This document shows positions 16,457-25,139 of a DNA stretch of 46,644 nucleotides, piece by piece. The notes beneath the pieces are model-generated. The model saw nothing but the letters and a program-made list of their open reading frames with translations, was not told the DNA's origin and made no database searches. Position numbers and translations under genes: made by a program. Position 1 is the stretch's first letter, and each line of letters begins with the position of its first letter. This DNA comes from a virus, in the IMG/VR virus record IMGVR_UViG_3300032299_001584, positions 1-46,644 of that record; one strand, written 5' to 3'.

Positions 16457-17034
16457 ACAAAAGCTTTTGTAGTAGCAATTTGCATGTCCTTTACCTCGAT
16501 GTTGAAATGTTTAATAACATTTTCCATAAGATTTAATACACCTGACTCAGAGAGATTGGAGCTATAAGCAAAGCCTGGTGCCTTTTTACCAGCATTGATA
16601 TTAATACCTGTATGTCCGATAGCAACACCATCCTTAGAGTAGGTAATAGATACACTAACTTTACCAATATTGTATTCTTTTTTATCTGAGCCGATGAAGG
16701 TATCATAAACCATAATATCATCACCTCTCATTTCCAGAGGTTTATCTATTAAATTAGAAAGTATATTAGCGATAGCCGTATTGAGATATCTCTGCATTGC
16801 AACCGCTCCTAATGAACACATATTAGGAATCTCCCAGCAAAAATTTATAGCATCATCGCTAAAAATATAATCTTTCGATAGCGAGTCTTCAAGATCAATA
16901 AGATTATCACTTACATACATTGGCGCTCTAAAAGCTACAATATTACCGTAAGGCGATACATCCTTCTTAAAGAATTGATATGCAAACCGTTTGTGAATTA
17001 AATCTCCATTATAAATTGCTTGTTCGATAATCAT
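16453..17034 (-). CDS. DUF366-like protein
   Basis: This 193-aa protein matches the general pattern of DUF366, a family known mainly from archaea: AFRAPMYVSDNLIDLEDSL (about 34-52), a YIFSDDAINF segment, a QRYLNTAIANIL helix, LEMRGDDIMVYD (about 100-111) and KVSVSITYSKDGVAIGHTGI (about 124-143). No function is established for the family that I can name. It resembles a small ligase-like alpha/beta fold. It is the first gene of an operon with gp62-like and GroES-like genes and has a very regular early-type promoter. Family call from memory of the pattern, moderately sure. Confidence 0.55.
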   Translation of the reverse strand: MIIEQAIYNGDLIHKRFAYQFFKKDVSPYGNIVAFRAPMYVSDNLIDLEDSLSKDYIFSDDAINFCWEIPNMCSLGAVAMQRYLNTAIANILSNLIDKPLEMRGDDIMVYDTFIGSDKKEYNIGKVSVSITYSKDGVAIGHTGININAGKKAPGFAYSSNLSESGVLNLMENVIKHFNIEVKDMQIATTKAFV

Positions 17035-17040
17035 ATATAT

Positions 17041-17068
17041 ATTATAGTTTATAATTTATTTTTTTCAA
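17041..17068 (-). promoter_or_regulatory. Early-type promoter for the DUF366/gp62/GroES operon
   Basis: Minus strand TTGAAA (17063-17068), 16-nt spacer, TATAAT (17041-17046), 6 nt, ATG at 17034. The -35 box overlaps the end of the upstream glycosyltransferase gene. Confidence 0.6.
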
Positions 17069-17922
17069 TATAATTTGTAGATGGATTCTGTAAATTGTCT
17101 CGCGAGCGCTTCCGTAGTATTGTTTTTATTTAAATGATCAGCAAACACACCCGCATACTTATCATAAAGTAGAGTAGGCTTCATCTGATTTAAATCTCTA
17201 TTTAAATTTAAACATAATTGTTTCGGAAAGCTCGTCATAGTAAGATCAGGACATTTCGCAATATCTAAAAAATATGGTAAACACCCATTTGCTAGGATTT
17301 CATAATGTCTCATGCAATCCCAGCCGGCTTTTTTAATTGTCACAGCAAGCCGTGCTTCTTGGTATCCGTTGTAGTAATCTACTTCATTATTATAAATATA
17401 AGTCGAACGATCTCGCGGATCGCAAATAGCTATATCCCTTGTTTTGTCTTTGACAAAGTTTACCTTGCATGTCGGAATTGCAAACGAAATTGGAAACAGT
17501 CGTTGATGATTATAAACAAGCTCTCTCTTGAAATACGGAATACCGAGATCAAAAACTTTGTGAATGTTTGTTTCATCTTCTCCGTCTACAGCAACAACTT
17601 TATTCTTTGGATAGTATTCTAAAATTTTTTGAATATAGTCGTTGCATCTCCAAATAGAGCCGTAAACAATGTAATCAAAATACTTGTTTTTAATTTTTGA
17701 AGTAATGTCAGTTCTATCTACTTCAACGTCCGGTAGAACTCGTGTTACTGACATTCCCATTCCGTATAGTTTGCTTGCAGCTTCTTTATCATAAGAGACG
17801 TAGTTATGTTCTCTTTTATTATAGTCAATAACATCCTCTCCAAATAACTCTCTTAAGCCTATAAGAAGGCAGTCGTCTTGATAATCAACATGATCACCTT
17901 TTGTTAGGTAAAGAATTTTCAT
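17065..17922 (-). CDS. Glycosyltransferase-like protein (CgeB/YkvP-type)
   Basis: The 285-aa product resembles GT-B glycosyltransferases of the CgeB/YkvP kind. It has an N-terminal Rossmann-like start (MKILYLTKGDHVDYQDDC), a central YIVYGSIWRCNDY strand, and a diagnostic C-terminal AGWDCMRHYEILANGCLPYF (about 199-218), where a Glu near the nucleotide-sugar site is followed by a Gly-Cys-x-Pro turn. The acceptor is unknown. It is the last gene of a run of seven sugar and methyl transfer genes and has a late-type box 17 nt upstream. Confidence 0.68.
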   Translation of the reverse strand: MKILYLTKGDHVDYQDDCLLIGLRELFGEDVIDYNKREHNYVSYDKEAASKLYGMGMSVTRVLPDVEVDRTDITSKIKNKYFDYIVYGSIWRCNDYIQKILEYYPKNKVVAVDGEDETNIHKVFDLGIPYFKRELVYNHQRLFPISFAIPTCKVNFVKDKTRDIAICDPRDRSTYIYNNEVDYYNGYQEARLAVTIKKAGWDCMRHYEILANGCLPYFLDIAKCPDLTMTSFPKQLCLNLNRDLNQMKPTLLYDKYAGVFADHLNKNNTTEALARQFTESIYKLY

Positions 17923-17925
17923 ACA

Positions 17926-18546
17926 TTATAACAAATTTTTATTTATAAAAAGGATATCTTTTTGATGCACCCTTAAATTATACTCTGTAACAGCCTTATA
18001 CTCAGCAAGTGTTTCTTTTTCTGTAAAGCCATAGTTATTCATAAATTGTACAATCTCATTGTATAGAGGGGATCCCTCATTATATTTTTCAATAGAAACT
18101 TCCATTAAGATTCCTTTGGCTTGTTTTGCAATCCTCTCACCGCCTTTAAGAATATCAATTTCTGAACCTTGTGCATCTAGTTTTATGAGATCAAAATAAG
18201 CCTCTTTAAAAGTAGTATCAATGGTATATTGCTGAACTTCTTCCTCTATTAAATTTTTATCGCTAAAGTGAGGAGTAATTTCCCTATAAATGGAGCTACC
18301 AGTACTAATCAAATCTTCTTTGTTTTTATAGAAAATAGTTTTCTTTTTCTTACTTCCAAGAAGTCTAATTAGATACGGTGTATTTAATTTTTCTAAATAA
18401 GGCTTACAATCTTCATTACCCTCTACAATAAAGATACTTGTACGTGGAAAGAAACTTTTAGCTAATGAATAAAATTCACCCGTATGACCACCTATATCTA
18501 GGATATGCTTTGGATTGAAATATTTTTGAATAAGATTTAATTGCAT
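17926..18546 (-). CDS. FkbM-family methyltransferase
   Basis: This 206-aa class I SAM-dependent methyltransferase has HILDIGGHTGEFYSLA as the SAM-binding glycine motif (about 14-29), IFIVEGNE with the acidic end of strand 2 (about 38-45), and IKLDAQGSEIDILKGG (about 121-136), which is the FkbM hallmark. The family O-methylates sugars or polyketides. In this cluster of glycosyltransferases it probably caps or decorates a glycan. It is very close to the flanking genes (3-9 nt), so it is one operon with them. The start follows a poly-A/T context without a Shine-Dalgarno. Confidence 0.82.
   Translation of the reverse strand: MQLNLIQKYFNPKHILDIGGHTGEFYSLAKSFFPRTSIFIVEGNEDCKPYLEKLNTPYLIRLLGSKKKKTIFYKNKEDLISTGSSIYREITPHFSDKNLIEEEVQQYTIDTTFKEAYFDLIKLDAQGSEIDILKGGERIAKQAKGILMEVSIEKYNEGSPLYNEIVQFMNNYGFTEKETLAEYKAVTEYNLRVHQKDILFINKNLL
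17940..17947 (-). promoter_or_regulatory. Late promoter box (TATAAATA) inside the end of the FkbM gene
   Basis: Exact consensus on the minus strand, 17 nt before the ATG at 17922, leaving room for a short leader. It may allow late expression of the CgeB-like gene by itself. Confidence 0.5.
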
Positions 18547-18555
18547 AAAAAAAAT

Positions 18556-19497
18556 TTATTTAAGAAAAACAGAATTAAAACGCCCCATGACGTGTTTTGG
18601 TGCGAATTGCTCGACGATTGATTTACAGGTAGCGCTATTATCGGCTTTTACTAAATTAATTAATATACTGTTAAGATCATTACTGTTGGTATAACTAAAT
18701 TTGCTATCTTTTAGCAAATCTACATGGTGTCTGTCAAGACCGTCCATCCAACTGATAACAGGCTTGCCTCCATATAAAAATTCGCATATCGCAAGTCCGA
18801 AGCTTTCACCGTGATTTCTTCCATGAATCATATAATCGCAAGTACTAATAAAATTAGACTTGTTCTGTAAGTTATGCGTTCCGTTTACATGTATAATATT
18901 AGGATGTTGTGGTCCAAATGGCATTGTATTCATGAATAGAAACGTTATATCTTTTCTATTATTAAGAGTATTGTATATTTCTTGATGTACAAACGGAAGA
19001 TCGAACTCTCCATAACCTCCGTATCTACCTACAACTATTTGATCTTTAGAAATACCTAGGCTTTTCCTATAGTCTAATTGAGGCTCTGGTAATGAAACAA
19101 TATGTGGAACATATCTATCTTCAGCTCCCATTTTTTTAGCCAGCCACTTTGAAACATATGCATATTGATCACCGTGAATATCTTTATTTTGAAAGACTGC
19201 ATGAATTAAATTTTTTACTCCAGGGATAATCTTACCGTCGTTATCTCCAGCTTTAATATAATAAACATAATTAATATTTTTTGATCTTACAAAATTAAAA
19301 CCCTCTTCAAAATTATTATATAAGAAAACTTCAAAGCGATTTTCAAACTTTTTTAATGCTGTAAGATCTGCATTAGCACAAGAAATAATATAAGATTTGT
19401 TGTGAAGAATTTCTTCATTATAATGAGCGTAGTCATACAAAGCAACCTCTGTACCTCTTATACCTAGTTGATTGGAGTGGAAAGCAATAGTTTTCAT
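18556..19497 (-). CDS. GT4-like glycosyltransferase
   Basis: This 313-aa GT-B protein has HSNQLGIRGTEVALYDYAHY (about 7-26), the donor-side Gly-rich loop of this family. A central GISKDQIVVGRYGGYGEFDL strand follows (about 148-167), then DYMIHGRNHGESFGLAICEF (about 225-244), the E-S-F-G-L-A-x-x-E motif for nucleotide-sugar binding. It is somewhat short for GT4 enzymes (usually 350-400). It probably adds a sugar to a phage- or host-linked glycan. It forms an operon with the methyltransferase and GT2 genes, with 8-9 nt gaps. The ATG is preceded directly by an AATAAATA box. Confidence 0.78.
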   Translation of the reverse strand: MKTIAFHSNQLGIRGTEVALYDYAHYNEEILHNKSYIISCANADLTALKKFENRFEVFLYNNFEEGFNFVRSKNINYVYYIKAGDNDGKIIPGVKNLIHAVFQNKDIHGDQYAYVSKWLAKKMGAEDRYVPHIVSLPEPQLDYRKSLGISKDQIVVGRYGGYGEFDLPFVHQEIYNTLNNRKDITFLFMNTMPFGPQHPNIIHVNGTHNLQNKSNFISTCDYMIHGRNHGESFGLAICEFLYGGKPVISWMDGLDRHHVDLLKDSKFSYTNSNDLNSILINLVKADNSATCKSIVEQFAPKHVMGRFNSVFLK

Positions 19498-19505
19498 ATT
19501 TATTT

Positions 19506-20246
19506 TTAATATGGCATAAATTGTTTATATCCTCCAGATATAAATGGTTCTTTGTTCCACTTATTTGCCAAAAGATTGCCTTGATCATTCATGTTTTTTG
19601 GAGTATATTTGAGACGCTCTTCTGCATATTTGTTAGAGTGACCTGACTGGTGACTGACTCTTGCACCGGTATGAACTCCATGTAATAATTCGCATCTTTC
19701 TAGTGACATTATATAATCATTATCTTGATAAAAGAAATAAAATGTTTCATCTAAATACCCAATTTTTTCAAAGACCGATCTCCTACAACAAAAAATACAA
19801 CCAAACATATGTAGAGAGACTTCTGTACCATAATACAGCTTATCTTCTGAAGGTAAAAATACCCTAGTATGTCTATGCCAGCTCCTATCTACAGGTGATA
19901 TAGAATGTATATTAGGATTTGTGTCAAACTCTCTTATAATGTTCTGAATGCAGTTATCGTGAATTAGCAAGTCGTTATTAGGACCAATAATAAATTCTGC
20001 TGTACATCTTTTAAGAGCAAAGTTATAAAATCTATTATAGTTAAACTTCTCGTTAGGTATAATTAGTTCGACTTTTGGTTGATTATAGCTCTTATTAAAA
20101 TCTTTATTAGTCTCTACAACATATATTTTATTAATTAATTCATCTGCTGTATTAATATAAGAGTCTATGCAATTCTTTGTAGTTTGAAAAGAATCTTCGT
20201 CTACCGCTAAAGAGAGAATAATAACATCTATTCTTTTTGAATTCAT
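19506..20246 (-). CDS. GT2-family glycosyltransferase
   Basis: This 246-aa GT-A protein has RIDVIILSLAVDEDSFQTT at the N-terminus (about 5-23), a NYNRFYNFALKRCTAEFIIG helix-strand unit (about 68-87), GPNNDLLIHDN (about 87-97) in place of the canonical DDD/DXD, and GYLDETFYFFYQDNDYIMSL (about 158-177), where a DxD-like acidic pair normally forms the catalytic base region. The family transfers sugars from NDP donors by inversion. It is part of the minus-strand glycan cluster, 5-9 nt from its neighbours. Acceptor and donor are unknown. Confidence 0.75.
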   Translation of the reverse strand: MNSKRIDVIILSLAVDEDSFQTTKNCIDSYINTADELINKIYVVETNKDFNKSYNQPKVELIIPNEKFNYNRFYNFALKRCTAEFIIGPNNDLLIHDNCIQNIIREFDTNPNIHSISPVDRSWHRHTRVFLPSEDKLYYGTEVSLHMFGCIFCCRRSVFEKIGYLDETFYFFYQDNDYIMSLERCELLHGVHTGARVSHQSGHSNKYAEERLKYTPKNMNDQGNLLANKWNKEPFISGGYKQFMPY

Positions 20247-20250
20247 AATT

Positions 20251-20868
20251 TTAATCTTTTATAATTACAGCCATACAGTTATCACCAGCGGTTCGTCCTG
20301 GTAGTCTCATAACATAATTATTTTTTATACCCTTTTCTTTAAAATATTTTTTAAATATAGGGCAGGCGCCTTCGTAAATGTCTTCTATGATATATAAACC
20401 TCCAGATTTTAGTTTATGAAACGAATTCTCAAAAAAACATTTATTTGCTTCAAATAAATGAAGACCGTCGTCTATAATGATATCAAAATTAATATCAATT
20501 TTGCTCCACATAGCTTGTATTGTATCGGGGTCAGTTTGATCACAGAAATATGTTTTAAATTCTTTTAAATGTATGTCCTTATCAATATCACAACCCATAA
20601 TAGTAGCGTTAGTGAAATACTCAGACCATCCATACAGAGAGGCGCCCGGTCTTCCATTTGCTCCCATATTTGAACGTATATTTTCATTAGTGCTTCCTAA
20701 ACCACACTCCATGAGAGCTATCTCTCTATTTTTCAACTCTGCAAATAAGAAGTCATATACAAGAGTGTAGTTATGAGTATTGCTTTTATCACTTTTATTA
20801 AAATTCATTATAGAACATAACTCCGTAGATTTATTAAAGTCTATATTATTAAAGTTTATCTCTCTCAT
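20251..20868 (-). CDS. SAM-dependent methyltransferase (class I)
   Basis: This 205-aa protein has a Rossmann methyltransferase core: LMECGLGSTN (about 53-62) as the SAM loop, NATIMGCDIDKDI (about 87-99) with the acidic ribose-binding residue, FDIIIDDGLHLFEANKCFF (about 128-146), and GGLYIIEDIYEG (about 155-166). The D-D-G-x-H arrangement is like sugar or macrolide O-methyltransferases (macrocin/cephalosporin-hydroxylase-like group). It likely methylates a sugar made by the surrounding glycosyltransferases. Confidence 0.75.
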   Translation of the reverse strand: MREINFNNIDFNKSTELCSIMNFNKSDKSNTHNYTLVYDFLFAELKNREIALMECGLGSTNENIRSNMGANGRPGASLYGWSEYFTNATIMGCDIDKDIHLKEFKTYFCDQTDPDTIQAMWSKIDINFDIIIDDGLHLFEANKCFFENSFHKLKSGGLYIIEDIYEGACPIFKKYFKEKGIKNNYVMRLPGRTAGDNCMAVIIKD

Positions 20869-20874
20869 AATTTA

Positions 20875-21654
20875 TTATTTTGTAAAGGTTTTGTATAAAT
20901 GTGCTTCGAGCTCTTTTATAACATCGTATTGATGTATAACATATGGCTCGTAGTTATTAATTGTTATAATGTTATCTCTTATATTAAGTGCTGTTTTTTC
21001 TAAATGTGCAAGATTGGCTATTTCAAATTTATTTAAAATATTATATCTATATTGATCGAAATATACTACTTTGTTTAGAGAGGCTTGATCTATATTTTGA
21101 TAGTTACCTATTCTCGAAATAATTTGTGCCATATCCACACACATCTCCTTTAATAGGCCTAAAGTGCCTATTCTTTCACCTAGTATGCTACCACCGTTAA
21201 TTATTTCATATTTTTTGAGTAAGTTGTATATATCTCTGTTATAGCATATATTAATCCAAGTAGTGTTAGTCTCGCAGTTTTCTATTAAAAAATTCTCACT
21301 AGTTACATAAGGCTTAGAGCTATCAATTAATTTAAATAAATCTTTCTGAAAGTATAAATCAGTGAAATCACATAAATAAACATTTTCACTAGTACAGTAA
21401 TGTTTGCAGTATAAGTAGAAGAAGATTACTTTTAATGTGTATGGTGAGATTGAGGTCTGAACGTTATGAGTCGCTGCTATACTGTCAGCATCTACTATAT
21501 TAACTTTATTTTGTTCTAAATATTCTTTTAACTCTGTGCTTATATTTGAACAAACTATAGTCAGCTTATCGCAAAACTTCTTTGCGGAGCTTACGAAAAC
21601 TCTAATACCGGGGGTTAAAGTATACCCTTTACCAAATGTAATAATTTCGTTCAT
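20875..21654 (-). CDS. Putative glycosyltransferase (GT-A-like)
   Basis: This 259-aa protein carries an N-terminal FGKGYTLTPGIRVFVSSAKK, then KLTIVCSN, a Ser/Thr-rich loop, and ENVYLCDFTDLYFQKDLF (about 93-110). There the C-D-F-x-D pair sits at the end of a strand, as the DxD metal site does in GT8-like and related GT-A enzymes. The C-terminal half (NGGSILGERIGTLGLLKEMC) fits the G-G sequence these enzymes use for acceptor contacts. It overlaps the next upstream gene by 4 nt, so expression is coupled. The family number cannot be fixed from the sequence. Confidence 0.55.
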   Translation of the reverse strand: MNEIITFGKGYTLTPGIRVFVSSAKKFCDKLTIVCSNISTELKEYLEQNKVNIVDADSIAATHNVQTSISPYTLKVIFFYLYCKHYCTSENVYLCDFTDLYFQKDLFKLIDSSKPYVTSENFLIENCETNTTWINICYNRDIYNLLKKYEIINGGSILGERIGTLGLLKEMCVDMAQIISRIGNYQNIDQASLNKVVYFDQYRYNILNKFEIANLAHLEKTALNIRDNIITINNYEPYVIHQYDVIKELEAHLYKTFTK

Positions 21655-22493
21655 TGCTTCGGTTTAATTTGTTTTAAGAATTTTATAACTTCTTCTTTAG
21701 ATGAAATTGGAGGTTGGTTTGGATAATAACCATGCTTCTTCTTGTAAATTTCTCTGCCAGACATTACACGCTTCATCCAATCATCTTTGTTTTGAGCAAT
21801 AGCAGAATTTTCTATTGCACCGGGTGCTTCTGTAATTAATTCATGACTATTAGCTAAATCAGCAAACCACCAAAAAGGAGGGTGATACCTAGCTTTGATA
21901 ATATAATTTGTACTCGATACATGCTCCCAGCAATTATCAAAGTCTTCACACATAAACCCAAGTCCTTTATCTAGTAGTTCTCTAGTGAAAAAAGAAAACA
22001 TCGCTACAGTATGTTCATATAAAGCAATTTTGCAAGTTTTATAATCTACAATAAGCTTTGGATTGGGGTCTGTGTCTTGGTCGAGATCGTGTCTATTATG
22101 TAGGTCAAAGTTTCTTATTTTTTGTTTTCTATTAAAGGGTGAACCGGGACCGTAATTAAAATGATGTATACCGCTTACCTTATGCGCTTCGACATATTGG
22201 GTAAAGATAGAACTATCTTTAATTATCATATCATCTTCTATTAGAAAGAAGTATTCACATCCTTTATCTAATAAATGATTTAAAGCCTTATTTTTTGACT
22301 TAGCTACACCTATGTTTTTTTCGTTATTAATTATATTTACACTAGGTAGATCCAAAGATTTGCCATCATTTACTATGACAAGCTCATCTATAGATGAAAG
22401 ACTTAATTTAAGTGATTCAAGTAAGCTATTTAAGTAATCTGGTCTATTACAAGTTATGATACCAACTCCTATACTTCCTCCTTTAACAATCAT
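21651..22493 (-). CDS. GT2-family glycosyltransferase (cluster lead gene)
   Basis: This 280-aa GT-A protein begins GVGIITCNRPDYLNSLLESL (about 10-29), followed by DELVIVNDG (about 36-44). Then come NIGVAKSKNKALNHLLDKG (about 61-79) and FFLIEDDMII (about 83-92), with the E-D-D metal-binding motif of family GT2. It is the first gene of the seven-gene minus-strand cluster and has its own early-type promoter, so the whole cluster can be expressed early. A host-surface or virion glycan is the likely target. Confidence 0.82.
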   Translation of the reverse strand: MIVKGGSIGVGIITCNRPDYLNSLLESLKLSLSSIDELVIVNDGKSLDLPSVNIINNEKNIGVAKSKNKALNHLLDKGCEYFFLIEDDMIIKDSSIFTQYVEAHKVSGIHHFNYGPGSPFNRKQKIRNFDLHNRHDLDQDTDPNPKLIVDYKTCKIALYEHTVAMFSFFTRELLDKGLGFMCEDFDNCWEHVSSTNYIIKARYHPPFWWFADLANSHELITEAPGAIENSAIAQNKDDWMKRVMSGREIYKKKHGYYPNQPPISSKEEVIKFLKQIKPKQ

Positions 22494-22501
22494 CTAATTT
22501 A

Positions 22502-22528
22502 ATTATATTTGTCGGTGAAAAAAATCAA
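22502..22528 (-). promoter_or_regulatory. Early-type promoter of the glycan cluster
   Basis: Minus strand TTGATT (22523-22528), 15-nt spacer, TATAAT (22502-22507), 8 nt, ATG at 22493. It lies in the divergent gap, next to a plus-strand late box at 22533. Confidence 0.6.
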
Positions 22529-22532
22529 CTAC

Positions 22533-22540
22533 AATAAATA
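22533..22540 (+). promoter_or_regulatory. Late promoter box (AATAAATA) for the 407-aa fibre gene
   Basis: AATAAATA on the plus strand, 8 nt before the ATG at 22549, in the gap shared with the divergent early promoter. Confidence 0.6.
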
Positions 22541-22548
22541 TATATAAC

Positions 22549-23772
22549 ATGGCATGCGAAACTAAAACGTATTCAAATATATTAGATCTTCCTCAGGTTA
22601 CTAATATAGGCAGCGGTGACTTTTTAATTATAGAGCAACCGGAGGGTACCAATATTATTGACTATTCTGATGTATTGTGGACGTTGGATAACATGACTTT
22701 CTCTCTCACTATAAGTGGACATGAAGATAGAATAACCGTTTTAGAGTCGCAAGTTCAAACTCTATGTGCGGCAATATCTGGATTAAGAACAGATGTAAGA
22801 GCTCTGTGTGCTGAAGTAGGCATTACACACCCTGGTATAGCAAATATAAGACTCTCACTTGATGGTAATACACCTATCGAATCTGGAGATAGAACAAATA
22901 TTTCTAATGTATGGATGCACCCATATAATGGCAATAAACTAAGTTTGTTCGATCTTTCAAGACAGAGATGGATGCTAAGAGAGGTTAAAAATATTTATAG
23001 AAAGTCTCTAGAAGGGTTAGCAGCAAATACTAACTATGATATTTTTGCGTTTTATTTATCAGCGTCTGATACTATAGATTTAGAATTTGTAAACTGGTCT
23101 GATTCAAAGGCGGGGGCTCCTCCTCCTAATCTACCACAAAAAGATGGTGTTAAAATAAAATCTAATACCGAGCCTAATAAAAGACTGATAGGATGCTTAA
23201 GAACAACTGACGCTGGTAGAACCGAAGTTACTTTCGGAAGAACACCTAAAATAGGAGGTAGTGGTCCAAAAATATTGTTATGGAACGCTTATAATCAAGA
23301 AGCTGCATCATTTTCTATTATAGATAGTGGAGGTACTGGTGAAACGGGTGGTATTAGATACTGGCTTTCAACAGCAGCAGGAAAAACCGGAGAAACTAAC
23401 GGGCCTTTTGAAAAGTTTGGAGGTCCCACTGCATTTGGTAACAGGGTAAGCTTTATTACTCGTGAACAGAATAACATAGGTATAACAAGTATACATTATG
23501 TTGGATATGTAGCATGCTGGTATTATGCTTATGCTCTTAATCAAGATACACCTACAGTAGCTCAGCTAAGACAGAATTTACCTGGAACGCCAATATCCGA
23601 AACCTGTACCAATGGAGGAAGTACTAATACATTTAATTCTTTAATACCACCTGGCTATAACTACCTACAAGCAGTTAGTATGACGTATGGTTCTGCGCAG
23701 CAGTATCTTATATGGTCTGGTGATGGCGATAGACATTCCTATGGATCTACAGGAACCATAGAACAGTATTAA
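22549..23772 (+). CDS. Putative tail fibre/virion protein with N-terminal coiled coil
   Basis: This 407-aa protein starts with a module seen in marine phage fibres: a short SNILDLPQVTNIGSGDFLII stretch (about 9-28), then an IDYSDVLWTLDNMTF segment. A coiled coil follows with heptads through about residues 58-92 (DRITVLESQV, LRTDVRALCAEV). The remaining 310 residues are Gly/Ser/Thr/Asn-rich and beta-like, as expected for a trimeric shaft and tip. It stands alone between minus-strand genes and has a late box. Its stop codon overlaps that of the convergent kinase gene by 4 nt. Fibre role inferred. Confidence 0.6.
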   Translation: MACETKTYSNILDLPQVTNIGSGDFLIIEQPEGTNIIDYSDVLWTLDNMTFSLTISGHEDRITVLESQVQTLCAAISGLRTDVRALCAEVGITHPGIANIRLSLDGNTPIESGDRTNISNVWMHPYNGNKLSLFDLSRQRWMLREVKNIYRKSLEGLAANTNYDIFAFYLSASDTIDLEFVNWSDSKAGAPPPNLPQKDGVKIKSNTEPNKRLIGCLRTTDAGRTEVTFGRTPKIGGSGPKILLWNAYNQEAASFSIIDSGGTGETGGIRYWLSTAAGKTGETNGPFEKFGGPTAFGNRVSFITREQNNIGITSIHYVGYVACWYYAYALNQDTPTVAQLRQNLPGTPISETCTNGGSTNTFNSLIPPGYNYLQAVSMTYGSAQQYLIWSGDGDRHSYGSTGTIEQY

Positions 23773-24500
23773 GCTAGTCCAAATTTTTTGTATAGCTCTT
23801 TTTCCTGCTCTTCTTGTTCGAGAGCTGCTTTTTGTTGCTTTACAAGTGCCTCGAGCTCATCTAGCTTTTCAGGATTAAATAGCGAGTGGTCGTCGCCATA
23901 TAGATCTCCATCTGTATCAATATACTCCGAAATAATATCAATACGTCTTTGCGGATTAGCAGGTAATACTATTACCCCAGGTGAGTCATCTTTCGGGAAG
24001 AAGATATCAGCGTCGTAATTTTGCTCGTACTGTGCAAATAGAGCCTTAAATATATTGTCTATTTCTTTAATATACTCCACATTAGTATCTCTCAGCTCAT
24101 CATCTTGTATCTTAATAGAAGAATCATATTCGAGCAAAAAGATAATATCTAAATGTCTCATTGACTCCTTTGTTAGAGTAATACATTTATCGACATATTT
24201 TTTATCAAAGCCTTCAATACCTTTATCGTGCGCCCATAGTGTATACGCTAGATTATCGAGCGGACATCTATCAAAAACTACCTTAGATTTTTTATCATAT
24301 GATTGAAGTTGATCAATCATAAAATTTAAAATATCCCACTGGGTGTCAACTGTTGTTAGTGATGAATGTGGTAGATTCTTTTCCTTGATAAGATCTCTAT
24401 AAGTCTTTTCAGGTGTAGTATAGTTTGTCCATACTGCTAAAAAGTTCTTTAATAGAGTTGTTTTACCGGTGTTTGCTGTACCTGAGAAAGCTATGCGCAT
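23769..24500 (-). CDS. P-loop kinase-like ATPase (NadR/deoxynucleoside kinase-like)
   Basis: This 243-aa protein has FSGTANTGKTTLLKNFL (about 4-20) as Walker A and KVVFDRCPLDNLAYTLWAHD (about 77-96), the D-R-x-x-x-D segment that binds phosphoryl acceptors in NadR-type and nucleoside kinases. A lid-like HLDIIFLLEYD strand follows. After about residue 205 there is an acidic, Glu/Gln-rich helical tail. It could phosphorylate a nucleoside or a ribosyl compound; the substrate is unknown. It lies downstream of the HNH and queE genes, with its own early-type promoter. Confidence 0.65.
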   Translation of the reverse strand: MRIAFSGTANTGKTTLLKNFLAVWTNYTTPEKTYRDLIKEKNLPHSSLTTVDTQWDILNFMIDQLQSYDKKSKVVFDRCPLDNLAYTLWAHDKGIEGFDKKYVDKCITLTKESMRHLDIIFLLEYDSSIKIQDDELRDTNVEYIKEIDNIFKALFAQYEQNYDADIFFPKDDSPGVIVLPANPQRRIDIISEYIDTDGDLYGDDHSLFNPEKLDELEALVKQQKAALEQEEQEKELYKKFGLA

Positions 24501-24505
24501 AATAA

Positions 24506-24533
24506 TATATATTAAAGATTAGCAATTTTTCAA
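24506..24533 (-). promoter_or_regulatory. Early-type promoter for the P-loop kinase gene
   Basis: Minus strand TTGAAA (24528-24533), 16-nt spacer, TATATA (24506-24511), 5 nt, ATG at 24500. The -35 box is inside the end of the HNH gene. Confidence 0.5.
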
Positions 24534-25121
24534 GAAAGAAGACCACTCGTCTTTATAGATATCAAATGTAAGTCCGTTATTAGGTTTATAAGGTCTATAT
24601 CTTAACTTAAGACCTGCTTCGCTCAAATATTTGTTACTCTTCTTCGAGTTAAGAAGCCTATCACAGGTAACTAAATTTTCCCATGTGTCTTTACCCCCTT
24701 TACTTTTTGGGACCACATGATCAACACTGAGTTGCTCTTTTGTTAATTTTTTACCTGTATAAACGCATGTGTAATTATCTCTTTTATAGATATTATGTTT
24801 TGTAGGAAACTGAACTCTATTAAATATAACTCTATCAAAGTTTGTACATATTACTACCTGAGGTACTCTAACAGGTCCTCTAGCTGTTTGTAAATAATCG
24901 TCATACGGTCGTATATGGAGTGATAGCCAGTCACTTACATGTGGTACTGTTGTGAAGTATTCTACATTCTCTAAATTAACACTAGCATCATCTCCTTCTT
25001 CATATGTTATATCAAGAGGTATTACTGCACCGGAAAATATATTTCCGAATGTTTTTTGAACACCTTCTACAGCAACAGGAAAATAATATTTATTTAATAC
25101 TAAAGTTTTATAGGCTTTCAT
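24519..25121 (-). CDS. HNH endonuclease
   Basis: This 200-aa protein carries a C-terminal HNH domain: NIYKRDNYTCVYTGKKLTKE (about 114-133) and LSVDHVVPKSKGGKDTWENL (about 135-154), with the catalytic His in D-H, an Asn in W-E-N, and a final NSKKSNK. The domain resembles the CRISPR-free, 5-methylcytosine-like HNH group also present in many bacteria and phages. The N-terminal 110 residues look like a partner or DNA-recognition domain. It may be a homing endonuclease, a repair nuclease, or a packaging-type nuclease. It is placed between queE-linked genes and the kinase gene. Confidence 0.85.
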   Translation of the reverse strand: MKAYKTLVLNKYYFPVAVEGVQKTFGNIFSGAVIPLDITYEEGDDASVNLENVEYFTTVPHVSDWLSLHIRPYDDYLQTARGPVRVPQVVICTNFDRVIFNRVQFPTKHNIYKRDNYTCVYTGKKLTKEQLSVDHVVPKSKGGKDTWENLVTCDRLLNSKKSNKYLSEAGLKLRYRPYKPNNGLTFDIYKDEWSSFLKNC

Positions 25122-25139
25122 TATTTACCTAAAAATTAG

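Noticed and set aside
23295-24306. Several plus and minus frames of 60-83 codons
   Set aside because: Antisense or out-of-frame to the fibre gene and the P-loop kinase gene; Ser/Cys-rich shadow composition.
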